A DNA stretch of 64,000 bases from JAPLKB01 sp964532465 (GCA_964532465.1 CAZHHX010000019.1:1-64000), one strand, 5' to 3'. Shown: positions 8,366 to 17,758, counted from the stretch's first letter. Notes: generated by a model from the letters alone, not told the origin. Translations and numbers: made by a program.

Positions 8366-9031
8366 ATGAATATTCAAGACAGAACAATAGATGTGGTCAT
8401 TTTTGATTTCGGGGGTGTCCTGGCTGAAATAGGATTTGAAGAGGGACTGAGGGCTGTTGCGATGCGCCACGGGTTAGATGAAACGGCCTTTTATAATCTG
8501 GCTTATGACTTGATTTACTCGACAGGATATCTGACGGGCCACATTGAAGAACACGCCTTCTGGCAGATAATCCGCGAAAAAACAGGCATTGAAGATAACG
8601 ACATAATGCTCCGCGATGAAGTCCTCTCACGATTTGTTCTGCGGCCCTGGATGTTTGCTATTGTAAAAAAGCTCAAAGCAAATGGTATCGGAACTGCTAT
8701 CCTAAGCGATCAAACCAATTGGCTCGATGAATTAAACGAACAATACGATTTTTTTAAATATTTCGATGTTGTGTTTAACAGCTATAATCTTAGAAAAAGT
8801 AAGATGGACCCTTCCCATTTTTCAGATATTATCACACGTCTGAATTGTGCACCGGAGAGGCTTCTTTTTGTAGATGATACTGAGGCACATTGTGTAACTG
8901 CACGCAGGATGGGCATGAAGGCAATCCGGTTCATTGACCGTTCTTCCTTTCTCGAAGCTATAGCATGTTTTTGGCCTATATTGCAGTTGACCGGGCCGGC
9001 AAGTAAAGCATTGTGTCCGGAGGAAATTTGA
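8366..9031 (+). CDS. HAD-superfamily hydrolase
   Basis: The 221-residue protein has HAD subfamily IA layout: motif I DFGGVL with nucleophile Asp14, an alpha-helical cap (about 25-85), motif II ILSDQTNW, the motif III Lys in KSKMDPSHF, and motif IV FVDDTEAHC. The residue two after the nucleophile is Gly, not the Asp general acid of ordinary phosphatases, as in YihX-like proteins, so the reaction is uncertain. The ATG at 8366 has GGAG six bases upstream and is preferred to a TTG at 8354. The gene is followed 16 bases later by a Dabb protein. Confidence 0.85.
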   Translation: MNIQDRTIDVVIFDFGGVLAEIGFEEGLRAVAMRHGLDETAFYNLAYDLIYSTGYLTGHIEEHAFWQIIREKTGIEDNDIMLRDEVLSRFVLRPWMFAIVKKLKANGIGTAILSDQTNWLDELNEQYDFFKYFDVVFNSYNLRKSKMDPSHFSDIITRLNCAPERLLFVDDTEAHCVTARRMGMKAIRFIDRSSFLEAIACFWPILQLTGPASKALCPEEI

Positions 9032-9047
9032 ACAAGGAGGAAAAAGT

Positions 9048-9335
9048 ATGATTAGACACGTAGTTCTCTGTAAGTTTCGCACCTCAGCATCCGAAGAAAA
9101 ACGCGAGAATGCCGTAAATATGCTCCGTACCCTGGGACAATCTATTTCCGAGGTGCGAGAATGGAGCATGGGCAAGCAAGCTCTGCCTTCAAGCACAGCT
9201 TATGACCTGGCAATAGTTTCAAGTTTTGAGAATGCGGAAGCATTAGAGAGGTACAGGAAGCATCCCGATCACATCAGAATAAAGAATCTTCTGACTGAGA
9301 TAGCGGATTTGGCTGTCGTTGATTATGAATATTAG
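9048..9335 (+). CDS. Dabb (stress-responsive A/B barrel) domain protein
   Basis: The 95-residue protein begins MIRHVVLCKFR and has the HPDHIR...YEY ending typical of the Dabb ferredoxin-like dimer fold. It has a strong AAGGAGG site and follows the HAD gene by 16 bases, so they are probably cotranscribed. Members of this family include plant cyclases and bacterial proteins of unknown role. No catalytic function can be assigned here. Confidence 0.85.
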   Translation: MIRHVVLCKFRTSASEEKRENAVNMLRTLGQSISEVREWSMGKQALPSSTAYDLAIVSSFENAEALERYRKHPDHIRIKNLLTEIADLAVVDYEY

Positions 9336-9761
9336 ATAAAACAGGAAGGTTGAACGCAAACCAAGAAACGGCATAGCATAAGTCTTGCTGAATTCATGTC
9401 CGCTGGTTTTATCCCGTAACACACAACTGCTTTGGTGTACAATTTCCTAAAATTTGTATTTGCTATACGCAACAAAGTCTGCTTTGTCTTTTAATATTGG
9501 TTAGTTATACATCATTTAACATTGCCCCTAACTCATACTTCATGTCAACAGAATTTGTGGTCCCGTCTTGGCAACAACCTGTATATCGCCGCAGCCTTAA
9601 TGTGGCACTGCGGGTACCCGCTTCCGGTCGCGGGAGGCTCCGACAGCTTTTACTGGTGGAGGGGTCGACGCGCGCACCACGAACAGTGGGATGAGACAAG
9701 GATGTCCGCAAGAGGCACAGGTGCAACAAAGGCATGCAAATGAAGGCAACCTGGTATCAGA
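9336..9761. other. 426-bp convergent intergenic region, no gene seen
   Basis: This lies between the 3' ends of the Dabb gene and the DUF362 gene. Overlapping open frames of 65-76 codons on both strands at 9497-9743 have no ribosome-binding sites and unlikely compositions. A GC-rich patch (9600-9700) contrasts with AT-rich DNA on either side. I see no clear terminator. Confidence 0.5.
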
Positions 9762-11516
9762 TCACGCAAGGTTATCCAGCACTTCCTTCAGCATCTTCTC
9801 AAGCTTTGCCTCCTCGGTCTCATCGGCATATTTGGGTCTCTCCACATCAGGGAAGAGTCGGAATATACCGTTCATGATGACCTCCGCGTGGGGAGGGCAG
9901 CCTACCAGGGCTGTACCTTTGTCAGCGTGGTGAAGCTGGCAGATACCCATAAAAATATTAGTTTCACTCGGATCAACGTCAGCGCCCTCATAAGGGCCGA
10001 GAAAAATGTTCACTCTTGAATCAAAAGGCCGGTCGATCAGTAATCTGTTGGAATCTGCCGGATCAGGTTTCCGCAGTTTGTTGAGAACAAAGTGAAGATA
10101 TCCTCTGCAGCCGCCACAGGCATTTGCCGCATGGATTCTGAAGTCCCTGCCGCTCTCCAGATTAATATGGGGCTGTTTGAAAGGACTTGCCACCTTGTCT
10201 ATAGAGGCGCCGAGAACTTCTATCCTCTCAGGCTCAATAGGGCCCAATCCCTGGAGGTATGCCAAAAGTACCGGAGGGGACATATGAGGGTCAAGACCCA
10301 TAACCCGCATAGTAACAGCATCAACTGCCACAGGATTGTTTCCCCCTATGAGGAGATTCATCGTTTTCGGCGTACCCGAAACAGGTCCGAAATCCTCCTG
10401 TCCCACAATGCCGTCAATTATCGTCAGATGGGGCTTAACAACATGATGTATGTTTACAAGATTCTGCCAGAGGCCGAAGAAATGGGTCATATACTTCTCA
10501 AGGGGAGGCATGGCGCCCTGAAGATTTTTAACTCCGAGAGAAACGCCTGCTGCGAAATGTATCTTCATAACAGGAATGCTTATGAGCACATCAGCTTCCT
10601 CAATCGTCAGCGGAACTTTTCGGGATTTCATTCTCTTTCCCGCAGGAACCGATTTCTCTACAAGTTTGTCGGTATTTAAATCAATAAGACTCACCTTGTT
10701 CGGGTCCAGATCAATCAGTTCGGGATATCCATAGACGTCAAACATCTTGCCGGTAGCGCTCCGGTTTATTGATGAGCCCTCGGCCACAATGATTTTCCCG
10801 GCAACAGGCAGCAGCAGCTCAATGAGCCCCTTCAGGATACGGATATCCGTGACCACTCCGCCCACATACTTGCCTCCCGTCATGCCGTGGTCAGCCACCA
10901 CATTCGGTTTGAGAACTACGGTCTGACCGGGTTTTACATATTTCCTTATGCCTCCGAGCCTGTTCAAAAGATTCAGCAGGGATGCCTTTATATCTTTTTC
11001 TGTCTGGGCTCCGGCAACCTCTTCGATAACTACCTGTTCTTTTTTGCGATAGGGCCTGGAAGGTTTATGCTCTTTCAGCCGCTCAAAAAACACGGATGTA
11101 CTAAGCTCCATCCTGACCAGAGAAAGATCGAATGCTTTTATTTTTCTGGAAGGACGAAAACCGTATTCCACCAGTCGGTCAAACTTCTTTCTGTCTGCTT
11201 CCGCAATTTCGGCGGAGACAAGACTTTCCAATGCAATGAGCGCATCAATGGCTTTCGTAAAAATAACTGTCTCATTCTCTTTTGAATTCACAAATATATC
11301 TTCAATAGAACTAATAACTTTATTGTAAATAATCCAACCCACAGTCTTGTTATCTTCTCTGACAAGATAGACGGTAATGTCGCTGCTTTCACTCCACTGT
11401 TCCCATCTCGCATCAATATAAAGCAAACCGAGATCAGGTATTTTTGAATAGTATTCGACTAAGCCGCTTCTGAGAGAGGATGATAATTTTCCCTTTTTCA
11501 GTATTATTTCCGACAT
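9762..11516 (-). CDS. DUF362 family protein with an N-terminal extension and C-terminal cysteines
   Basis: I place the start at 11516 (584 residues), where AAGGAG lies six bases before the ATG; an upstream frame adds 33 unlikely residues. Residues 1-135 look like a GNAT-type acyltransferase fold without obvious catalytic residues. The DUF362 domain (about 155-400) has VVLKPNVV, ISIPVMKIH and VGQEDFGPVSGTP. The last part holds C467-x2-C470, C526 and C540, which could bind one [4Fe-4S] cluster. DUF362 proteins are frequent in anaerobes and are of unsettled function. It is a single gene, divergent from the alkaline phosphatase. Confidence 0.8.
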   Translation of the reverse strand: MSEIILKKGKLSSSLRSGLVEYYSKIPDLGLLYIDARWEQWSESSDITVYLVREDNKTVGWIIYNKVISSIEDIFVNSKENETVIFTKAIDALIALESLVSAEIAEADRKKFDRLVEYGFRPSRKIKAFDLSLVRMELSTSVFFERLKEHKPSRPYRKKEQVVIEEVAGAQTEKDIKASLLNLLNRLGGIRKYVKPGQTVVLKPNVVADHGMTGGKYVGGVVTDIRILKGLIELLLPVAGKIIVAEGSSINRSATGKMFDVYGYPELIDLDPNKVSLIDLNTDKLVEKSVPAGKRMKSRKVPLTIEEADVLISIPVMKIHFAAGVSLGVKNLQGAMPPLEKYMTHFFGLWQNLVNIHHVVKPHLTIIDGIVGQEDFGPVSGTPKTMNLLIGGNNPVAVDAVTMRVMGLDPHMSPPVLLAYLQGLGPIEPERIEVLGASIDKVASPFKQPHINLESGRDFRIHAANACGGCRGYLHFVLNKLRKPDPADSNRLLIDRPFDSRVNIFLGPYEGADVDPSETNIFMGICQLHHADKGTALVGCPPHAEVIMNGIFRLFPDVERPKYADETEEAKLEKMLKEVLDNLA

Positions 11517-11767
11517 GTCCGTCTCCTTTGTAGGAATGTTTTCCTTAATTGTTTTCAAGGTCTCTTTCTTGTAACCCTGTTCTATCCTTCTGCAATTATA
11601 TTCAAAATTTATCACGAAATCAAGCTAAGGTCGCAACTGCAAACTTACTAAATTAACCAAATAAAGACGGAAATTGCCTCGAATTTCATGTAAACTAACC
11701 TTTTCAGATTTACATTTCTTTTTCTCAATCAGGGCAGGTAATTCATGAATAAGGAGAAAAGATACAA

Positions 11768-13429
11768 ATGAATATTTTAATAAAAATGAAGTTCAGGCAA
11801 TATCTTTTAACAGCAGGACTTATTCTGCTTCTCCTGACCGGCACAGCTCTTTCCGAGGAGACATCCTTTGAAAATGTAATTGTCCTGGTAGCAGACGGCA
11901 TGGGTTCAACGCATACAACTGTTTCCCGCTGGTACAAAGGGTCTCCCCTTGCCCTTGACAGGATGTATCTGGGAGCTGTGAGAACTTATGGGGCCGATTC
12001 CACTATCACCGATTCCGCGCCGGCTGTAACTGCCTTTGCCACAGGGCATAAAACATTCGATAAAATGATCGGTGTGCTGCCGGGAACTGTCACAATACCG
12101 GGTTTACAAAAAATATCCGATAATTTAATGTATAAACCGACGGCAAATGTTCTCGAAGGCGCGAAACTCTCAGGCAGGTCTGTCGGAATTATTGCAACAT
12201 CCAATATCCAGCATGCCACCCCTGCCGGATTTTCAGCACATTGGCCGGACAGGAAAAACTTCAATGAAATTGCAGAACAACAGGTGTATCTGAATATGGA
12301 CGTTGTACTGGGTGGAGGGAAAAGATACCTTGTAAATAAGGAAAAAGGGGGTACCCGTGTCGACGGGGAGGACCTCATGGAAGTCCTGAAGTCAAGGGGT
12401 TATGACTTTGTGGAGACAAAGGATGCAATGCTGAACAGCGCTTCAAGCAAACTATGGGGCATATTTGGCGATAATGCTATGGCCTATGAATTTGACCGGA
12501 GAATATTCCATCCCGAACAACCAACGCTTTCAGAGATGACAAAAAAAGCAATTGAAATACTGTCAAAAAATCCGAAAGGCTTCTTCCTCTTTGTTGAAGG
12601 AAGCAAGATCGATTGGGCTTCCCATGCAAATGACCCCATAGGGGTGATAAGCGATGTCCTTGCCTTCGACGACGCAGTGAAGGTCGCTCTGGATTTTGCG
12701 CAGGCAAAGGGGAAGACGATGGTGCTCGCCTTTTCCGACCACGGTACCGGCGGAATGTCCATAGGAAATAAGGCAACCAACAGCACTTATTCTAAACTCT
12801 CTTACGATGCTGTTTTTGTCCCTTTAAAAAAAGCCCGGTTAACAGGTGAAGGTCTCGAAAGGGCAATGGCAAAGAATCCCTCGGACGAACACATCAAAAA
12901 AATCATGCTGCAATATGCCGGAGTTGATGATCTGACAGAAGACGAGATTGATGCCGTAAAAAAAGCAAGGCCGGGCAGGATGAACTCAACCACGGGTCCC
13001 ATGATCAGCAGGAGGGCTAATATCGGCTGGACAACAACCGGACATACAGGCGAAGACCTGTTTTTCTATGTTTACGGCCTTAACAGGCCTATCGGTCTCA
13101 TTGAAAACACCGATATAGCGCGCATAATTGCCAAAGCCATGGGTTTTAATCTGGCAGACATAGACAGAGAGCTTTTTGCGGATGCGCAGGAGGCTTTCGG
13201 AAGAATAGGGGCAAATGTAAAGACGGAGAATAGAGATCCCGCCAATCCGATACTTGTAGTGGAAAAGAAAGGCAAATACGCAGAAATACCATTCAGTAAA
13301 GACATTATTAGAATTGGAACAGATCGAAAAGAATACAGGATGCAGGGGGTAACGATCTTCTCCCCGCGGACAAAGAAAGTGTATATTCCGCAACAGGCAG
13401 TATCTATTTTTGAGAAAGAAACAAAATGA
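11768..13429 (+). CDS. Secreted alkaline phosphatase (PhoA family)
   Basis: The 553-residue protein has a signal peptide (residues 1-29, LLLLTGTALS) and the alkaline phosphatase core: metal ligand Asp43 in VADGMGS, catalytic Ser83 in ITDSAPAVTAFATG, metal ligands in EGSKIDWASHAND, SDHGTGG and GHTGED. It is a periplasmic phosphomonoesterase that frees phosphate from organic esters. The C-terminal ~75 residues after GFNLADID hold an extra small domain. AAGGAG lies 11 bases before the ATG. No Pho box could be confirmed in the 250-bp divergent upstream region. Confidence 0.92.
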   Translation: MNILIKMKFRQYLLTAGLILLLLTGTALSEETSFENVIVLVADGMGSTHTTVSRWYKGSPLALDRMYLGAVRTYGADSTITDSAPAVTAFATGHKTFDKMIGVLPGTVTIPGLQKISDNLMYKPTANVLEGAKLSGRSVGIIATSNIQHATPAGFSAHWPDRKNFNEIAEQQVYLNMDVVLGGGKRYLVNKEKGGTRVDGEDLMEVLKSRGYDFVETKDAMLNSASSKLWGIFGDNAMAYEFDRRIFHPEQPTLSEMTKKAIEILSKNPKGFFLFVEGSKIDWASHANDPIGVISDVLAFDDAVKVALDFAQAKGKTMVLAFSDHGTGGMSIGNKATNSTYSKLSYDAVFVPLKKARLTGEGLERAMAKNPSDEHIKKIMLQYAGVDDLTEDEIDAVKKARPGRMNSTTGPMISRRANIGWTTTGHTGEDLFFYVYGLNRPIGLIENTDIARIIAKAMGFNLADIDRELFADAQEAFGRIGANVKTENRDPANPILVVEKKGKYAEIPFSKDIIRIGTDRKEYRMQGVTIFSPRTKKVYIPQQAVSIFEKETK

Positions 13430-13477
13430 ACTATTATATGCCTGTTCACATACATCCGGGCTACACGATAGTCTCTA

Positions 13478-15100
13478 TCACAGAATAAAGTCCGTTGAAA
13501 GAAATCGGGAACGCCGTTCCTTCAAAATTGACTTAATGATCCCTCGATTCGCGTCAGTCTCCTTGGCAGCCACAAGCGTCCGGATAGTAAAAACCCTCAG
13601 CGCGTCCGAAACGGACAAAGTGCCTTCCGCGGAGTCCTTTCTCCCGGTGAAAGGAAATATGTCGGGGCCGCGCTGGCACTGACTGTTTATGTTGACGCGG
13701 CACACCTGATTAACCAGCGGATCTATGAGGCCGGCGATAAGCTCCGGATCGCTTCCAAAAAGGCTGACCTGCTGCCCGTAGTCTGATTGAGTTATATAGT
13801 CCATGGGCTCTTCAATATCATTAAATCGGGCAATGGGGACAACGGGTCCGAACTGTTCCTCGGAATACAGTCTCATTCCCGGTCCAACCGGATAGATAAC
13901 TGCCGGGGACATAAAGGTGTGATTCACGATACCGCCTTTTTCATTCATCAGGCGCGCGCCTTTTGCACGCGCGTCATCAATCAGTTCAGTGAGATACTTC
14001 GTCTTGTCATCTTCCGGCAGCGGTGTAATCTGGACGCCGGTTTCCCAGGGCATCCCGCTTTTAAGCCTGTCTACAGCTTCACTGAATTTTGTTATAAAGG
14101 CATCGGCAATTTCCTCATGAACAAAAAGCATCTTAAGGGCTGTACAGCGCTGGCCGTTAAAAGAAAGGGACCCCAGAACACATTCTTTCACCGCATTGTC
14201 TATGTCGGCATCTTTCAGGACAATGCCCGCATTCTTGGCTTCGAGTCCGAGCACGCAGCGCAGGCGATGCGGTTTCGGATGCTGCTTCTTTAGAGTATCA
14301 GCAACCCGGCTGCTGCCGATAAATGCCAATACATCAATTCTTCCGGATTTCATAAGAGGGCCTATGACTTTGCGTCCTTCACCATAAACGGTGTTAATAA
14401 CACCCTTGGGGAAGGAATCCCTAAATGCTTCAAGAAGCGGTTTGTGAAGCAGAACTCCCAGCTTCGGCGGTTTGAAAATCACGGCATTTCCCATGATAAG
14501 CGCTGGAATCAAGGTTGTAAAGGTTTCATTGAGGGGGTAGTTAAAAGGTCCCATGCACAGTACCACTCCGAGGGGCGCACGGCGAATCTGCCCGATTACA
14601 CCCTCTTCGATAACAAAACGTGACGATACGCGATCCAGATCCTTAAGAGCATCAATAGTGTCCCTCATGTAATCGATTGTCCTGTCGAACTCCTTCCCGG
14701 CATCGGGCAGCGTCTTTCCAATCTCCCACATGAGGAGTTTGACAACATCTTCCCGTTGTTCCTTCATCCGGTAGACAAATGCTTCTACATGCTTAATCCG
14801 TTCCTCGACAGACATAGTCGGCCATGCTCCCCGCCCGTGATCATAGGCCCTGCCTGCCGCGTCAAGAGCCTCCAATGCCTGCTGCTCCTTCAACAGGGGA
14901 TAGCTGCCGATTCGCTTTTGACGAACAACACCGTCGATTACTTCACATATGGGAGAGAGCACGTCCTGCTGCGGACCGGTCCATTCTCTGATTGAGCCGT
15001 CACAGAGGTATTGGCGCTGTTCTATAGGGGAAACAATGCGATATTCCTCAGGCACTGAATCCTCGGTTGCAAGGGTCGGCGTAAATATCTCATCATTCAT
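13478..15100 (-). CDS. Aldehyde dehydrogenase, GapN/ALDH11-like
   Basis: The 540-residue protein is a complete NAD(P)-dependent aldehyde dehydrogenase: Asn187 in GPFNYPL, Glu287 in LGLEAKNAG and catalytic Cys319 in FNGQRCTALK. The closing block QRGPDIFPFTGRKDS is typical of the non-phosphorylating glyceraldehyde-3-phosphate dehydrogenase group, and the ~30-residue N-terminal extension also fits. It probably oxidises glyceraldehyde-3-phosphate or a related aldehyde to the acid with NADPH gain; the substrate is inferred. AAGGAG precedes the ATG. A promoter with a palindromic operator and a cluster of dyads lie upstream. The gene stands alone. Confidence 0.85.
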   Translation of the reverse strand: MNDEIFTPTLATEDSVPEEYRIVSPIEQRQYLCDGSIREWTGPQQDVLSPICEVIDGVVRQKRIGSYPLLKEQQALEALDAAGRAYDHGRGAWPTMSVEERIKHVEAFVYRMKEQREDVVKLLMWEIGKTLPDAGKEFDRTIDYMRDTIDALKDLDRVSSRFVIEEGVIGQIRRAPLGVVLCMGPFNYPLNETFTTLIPALIMGNAVIFKPPKLGVLLHKPLLEAFRDSFPKGVINTVYGEGRKVIGPLMKSGRIDVLAFIGSSRVADTLKKQHPKPHRLRCVLGLEAKNAGIVLKDADIDNAVKECVLGSLSFNGQRCTALKMLFVHEEIADAFITKFSEAVDRLKSGMPWETGVQITPLPEDDKTKYLTELIDDARAKGARLMNEKGGIVNHTFMSPAVIYPVGPGMRLYSEEQFGPVVPIARFNDIEEPMDYITQSDYGQQVSLFGSDPELIAGLIDPLVNQVCRVNINSQCQRGPDIFPFTGRKDSAEGTLSVSDALRVFTIRTLVAAKETDANRGIIKSILKERRSRFLSTDFIL

Positions 15101-15174
15101 TGCAGCATCTCCTTTCTGTTTTTAACGAACATAACGTGTCTCCGTACTTCATAAAAAACATTTCATAAAAAATT

Positions 15175-15203
15175 TTCATACCTACATTCACTGTGAATGT
15201 AAA
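15175..15203 (-). promoter_or_regulatory. Promoter of the ALDH gene with embedded palindrome
   Basis: On the minus strand TTTACA (15198-15203), 17 bases and TATGAA (15175-15180) form a plausible sigma-70 promoter. A 9+1+9 perfect palindrome, TACATTCAC-T-GTGAATGTA (15183-15201), fills the spacer and overlaps the -35 box, a classic repressor position. Confidence 0.55.
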
Positions 15204-15261
15204 ATTTACTCAATTATCAAAACCAAAGCCTGTATTGACTTTACGTGGATTTTACCTTTTA

Positions 15262-15300
15262 CAGCAACAGTTGCTGAAAATGTTTCAGACACAGTGTCTG
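15262..15300. promoter_or_regulatory. Three interlocked dyads upstream of the ALDH promoter
   Basis: CAGCAACAGTTGCTG (15262-15276), CTGAAA-ATG-TTTCAG (15274-15288) and CAGACACAGTGTCTG (15286-15300) are each exact dyads, with centres 12 bases apart. They may be operator or activator sites for the ALDH gene, or a cruciform-forming sequence. The rest of 15101-15456 shows no gene. Confidence 0.45.
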
Positions 15301-15456
15301 ATAAGTCTTATTATTGAAGATTTGTGACTGTTTATTTTACTTCCCGCACGCTTTCCAGTCTGAAGAGTCTGATACCGGAAAGCGTTTGTTCTGATTCGAG
15401 ACCAGAAGAAAGATGCCGCTGACAAAATAAAACATTGCCGCGAATAAAACCAATTA

Positions 15457-15558
15457 ATACCAAGTCGCGGCCAAACATTATATGTATGAATTACCGGGCA
15501 TAATACCAAGTAAGCTTTCAATAAAATCATAGTTTATTGTTTGAAAGCAACTTGGTAT
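15457..15558. repeat. ~100-bp inverted-repeat element, copy 1
   Basis: The element begins ATACCAAG and ends CTTGGTAT. Its right half (15503-15558) folds into a long hairpin, ATACCAAGTAAGCTTTCA pairing with TTGAAAGC-AACTTGGTAT. It stops 10 bases short of the AhbC stop codon and may serve as its terminator. A second copy in the same orientation is at 51920-52016; together they look like a non-autonomous MITE. Confidence 0.75.
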
Positions 15559-15568
15559 AAGATAATGC

Positions 15569-16753
15569 CTATGGGGAAATCTCTTCTTCTGTCAGATAGC
15601 ACTGCGGGTCTTCTGCCCACACGTCGCCCGTAAATGCTTCAGCCCTGACCCTGAAATTTCCGGCGCATATATTCAGCCATCGGCACCTTGCGCATCTGCC
15701 TTTCACAAAACGCTTCTTATCCTTCAGCTTTGCCATAAGTTCGTTGGAGGAATCTGTCCATATTTTGCTGAAGGGTCTTTCTCTAACATTGCCAAAGGCA
15801 TAATGCCTCCAGAATTGGTCCGCATGGATATACCCTTCTTCATCCACACAGGCAATGCCCTTGCCTGACGCATTCCCTTCATTCATCATAAGAAGTTCAT
15901 ATACCTCTTCAGCCCTTTTTCTGTTCTCATTTAAAAGTCGAAGATATATGTAGGCGCCATCGGCGTGGTTGTCAACAGTAAGCACTTCGATGGGGTTGCC
16001 TTTGTCAAAAAAGGATTTTGTTCGGTCCAGAATATAATCAACAACTTTTCTTGACTTATCGTGAGGGAGGTCTTCAGCAATCAGCTTTGAGCCTCTTCCC
16101 GCATATACGAGGTGATAGAAGCAAACCCGCTCTATGCCTTCTTCCTCAATAAGGTCAAAAACCTTTGGAATCTCCTTGTAATTTCTTCTATTTATCGTGA
16201 ATCGCAAACCTACCTTTATTCCTGCCTTTTTTGCGTTCCTGATCCCGGTTATGGCACGCCCGAAAGCCCCTTTAACACCCCTGAAGGAATCATTTATTTC
16301 TCCGATGCCGTCAATACTGACTCCTACATAGGAGAGTGAAAATTCTGAAAACATCTGCGCTTTTTCCTGCGTAATGAGGGTGCCGTTCGTTGAGATGACT
16401 GCCCGCATCCCTTTTTTTACCGCGTAGCCGATAAGGTGGGGCAGGTCATCCCGCAGCAGAGGCTCGCCGCCGGAAAAAAGGATTACAGGCACGCCAAAAG
16501 AAGCAAGGTCATCTATCAACTTTATGCCTTCATGTGTTGAAAGCTCCTTTCCTTTGTATCCTTCATCTTCAGCAAAGGCATAACAGTGTACACACTTCAG
16601 ATTACACCGTTTTGTCATATTCCATACAACTACCGGTTTTTTATCCTGGGAAAACTGCAGCAGATGCGAAGGCAGCTTTGACGAATCTCTGCCGTACCTG
16701 AGGGGGTCTGATGCCTCAACGACCCCGCAATACAACTTGGATATGCCGATCAT
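15569..16753 (-). CDS. ahbC: AhbC-type radical SAM enzyme (12,18-didecarboxysiroheme deacetylase)
   Basis: The 394-residue protein opens MIGISKLYCGVVEASDPLRY, a block I know from AhbC/NirJ1 proteins. The radical SAM motif is C50-x3-C54-x2-C57, and the C-terminus has an auxiliary cluster motif, CARCRWLNIC plus DPQC. AhbC removes the acetate side chains of didecarboxysiroheme in the siroheme-dependent heme route of sulfate reducers and archaea; NirJ of heme d1 synthesis is the close alternative. I start at 16753 because the conserved block begins there, although the frame is open to 16798. No other heme genes are nearby. Confidence 0.8.
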   Translation of the reverse strand: MIGISKLYCGVVEASDPLRYGRDSSKLPSHLLQFSQDKKPVVVWNMTKRCNLKCVHCYAFAEDEGYKGKELSTHEGIKLIDDLASFGVPVILFSGGEPLLRDDLPHLIGYAVKKGMRAVISTNGTLITQEKAQMFSEFSLSYVGVSIDGIGEINDSFRGVKGAFGRAITGIRNAKKAGIKVGLRFTINRRNYKEIPKVFDLIEEEGIERVCFYHLVYAGRGSKLIAEDLPHDKSRKVVDYILDRTKSFFDKGNPIEVLTVDNHADGAYIYLRLLNENRKRAEEVYELLMMNEGNASGKGIACVDEEGYIHADQFWRHYAFGNVRERPFSKIWTDSSNELMAKLKDKKRFVKGRCARCRWLNICAGNFRVRAEAFTGDVWAEDPQCYLTEEEISP

Positions 16754-16759
16754 TCTGTT

Positions 16760-16788
16760 ATTTTGTACATAAAAGGATAAAATGTCAA
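16760..16788 (-). promoter_or_regulatory. Possible ahbC promoter next to its start codon
   Basis: TTGACA (16783-16788 on the minus strand) and TACAAAAT (16760-16767) would start transcription at or within a few bases of the ATG at 16753, which has no ribosome-binding site. The 15-base spacer is short, so this is tentative. The remaining bases to 17077 show nothing else. Confidence 0.3.
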
Positions 16789-17077
16789 CACAGATCATGG
16801 GTCAAGCGCATTTAGGACAATATTCCCTACCCGTAAACCCATTGATCTCAGGTTCAAAGAGAAAGGTTTGGACATGCCATCAAAAGCCTGATAAATGAAT
16901 GGTTTGAATAGTAATGCAAATTATTCTCGTAATATTCTTCAGTTAAGGTATTTATAGTTATGCTGTAAAAAGGGGCAACATAATTATATTACAGATATGT
17001 TCATGAAGATAAGAATTGACACATCTATTCACTTTTTTTATACTTAGTCTATTATAAAAATAATTTCCAATAAGCTA

Positions 17078-17758
17078 ATGGAATTTCAACTGGACATGCG
17101 TCGCACTCAGCAATATGACATGTTTATGCGTCTGCCCATCATCGCGATATCATCTTTTTTCTTGTGGAGAGATTTTAATTCCTTACGTGGTTTTGTCATT
17201 ACTCATCCGTTTTTTGATGGAGACTGGAATTTTTTGATCAGTCTTTCCGCCCGTATCGGCATGATCTTTTTTTTAGTTCTGCTGGTGGTTTTTCATGCCG
17301 CACGCTACAGGTCGGTCTCCGGTTACACAACATTCAGTCCCAGAATCGCAGCATTAATGGGCATGGGCCTGGCATATTTGCTGCTTTTGTTCCCGCGCGC
17401 AGATCAGCAGGTCTGGTATGATCTTGCCTCGTCAACACTGCTTTTTATAGGCAATTTTCTATGTTTGATTTCTGTGACAACTCTTGGACGTTCTCTCAGT
17501 ATTATGCCGGAGGCAAGAAAACTTGTCACCGATGGCGTCTACACTCACATCCGCCATCCGCTTTATCTTGCTGAAATGATATCCGATCTTGGTATTTTGC
17601 TTCAGTATCGTTCGTTCATAACAGTTGTGATCCTGATGGCAGTGTTTTATTTCCAATTGCGCCGTATTCATTGGGAAGAACAGATTCTTGCCGAGACTTT
17701 CCCGGAATATAAAATCTACAGATGCACTTCATGGCGGCTGTTGCCTCGAATTTATTGA
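17078..17758 (+). CDS. Isoprenylcysteine carboxyl methyltransferase-like membrane protein
   Basis: The 226-residue protein has about five hydrophobic segments and a C-terminal methyltransferase block, DGVYTHIRHPLYLAEMI, followed by HWEEQILAETFPEY. Both are the SAM-binding signature of the ICMT/PEMT (NnrU-like) membrane methyltransferases. In bacteria these act on lipids or small thiols, and the substrate here is unknown. No clear ribosome-binding site is visible at the first ATG; Met7 is an alternative start. The TGA stop overlaps the ATG of the next gene. Confidence 0.75.
   Translation: MEFQLDMRRTQQYDMFMRLPIIAISSFFLWRDFNSLRGFVITHPFFDGDWNFLISLSARIGMIFFLVLLVVFHAARYRSVSGYTTFSPRIAALMGMGLAYLLLLFPRADQQVWYDLASSTLLFIGNFLCLISVTTLGRSLSIMPEARKLVTDGVYTHIRHPLYLAEMISDLGILLQYRSFITVVILMAVFYFQLRRIHWEEQILAETFPEYKIYRCTSWRLLPRIY

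Noticed and set aside
9497..9743. Overlapping open frames of 65-76 codons on both strands
   Set aside because: No ribosome-binding sites, odd composition and mutual overlap; they come from a GC-rich patch without stop codons.
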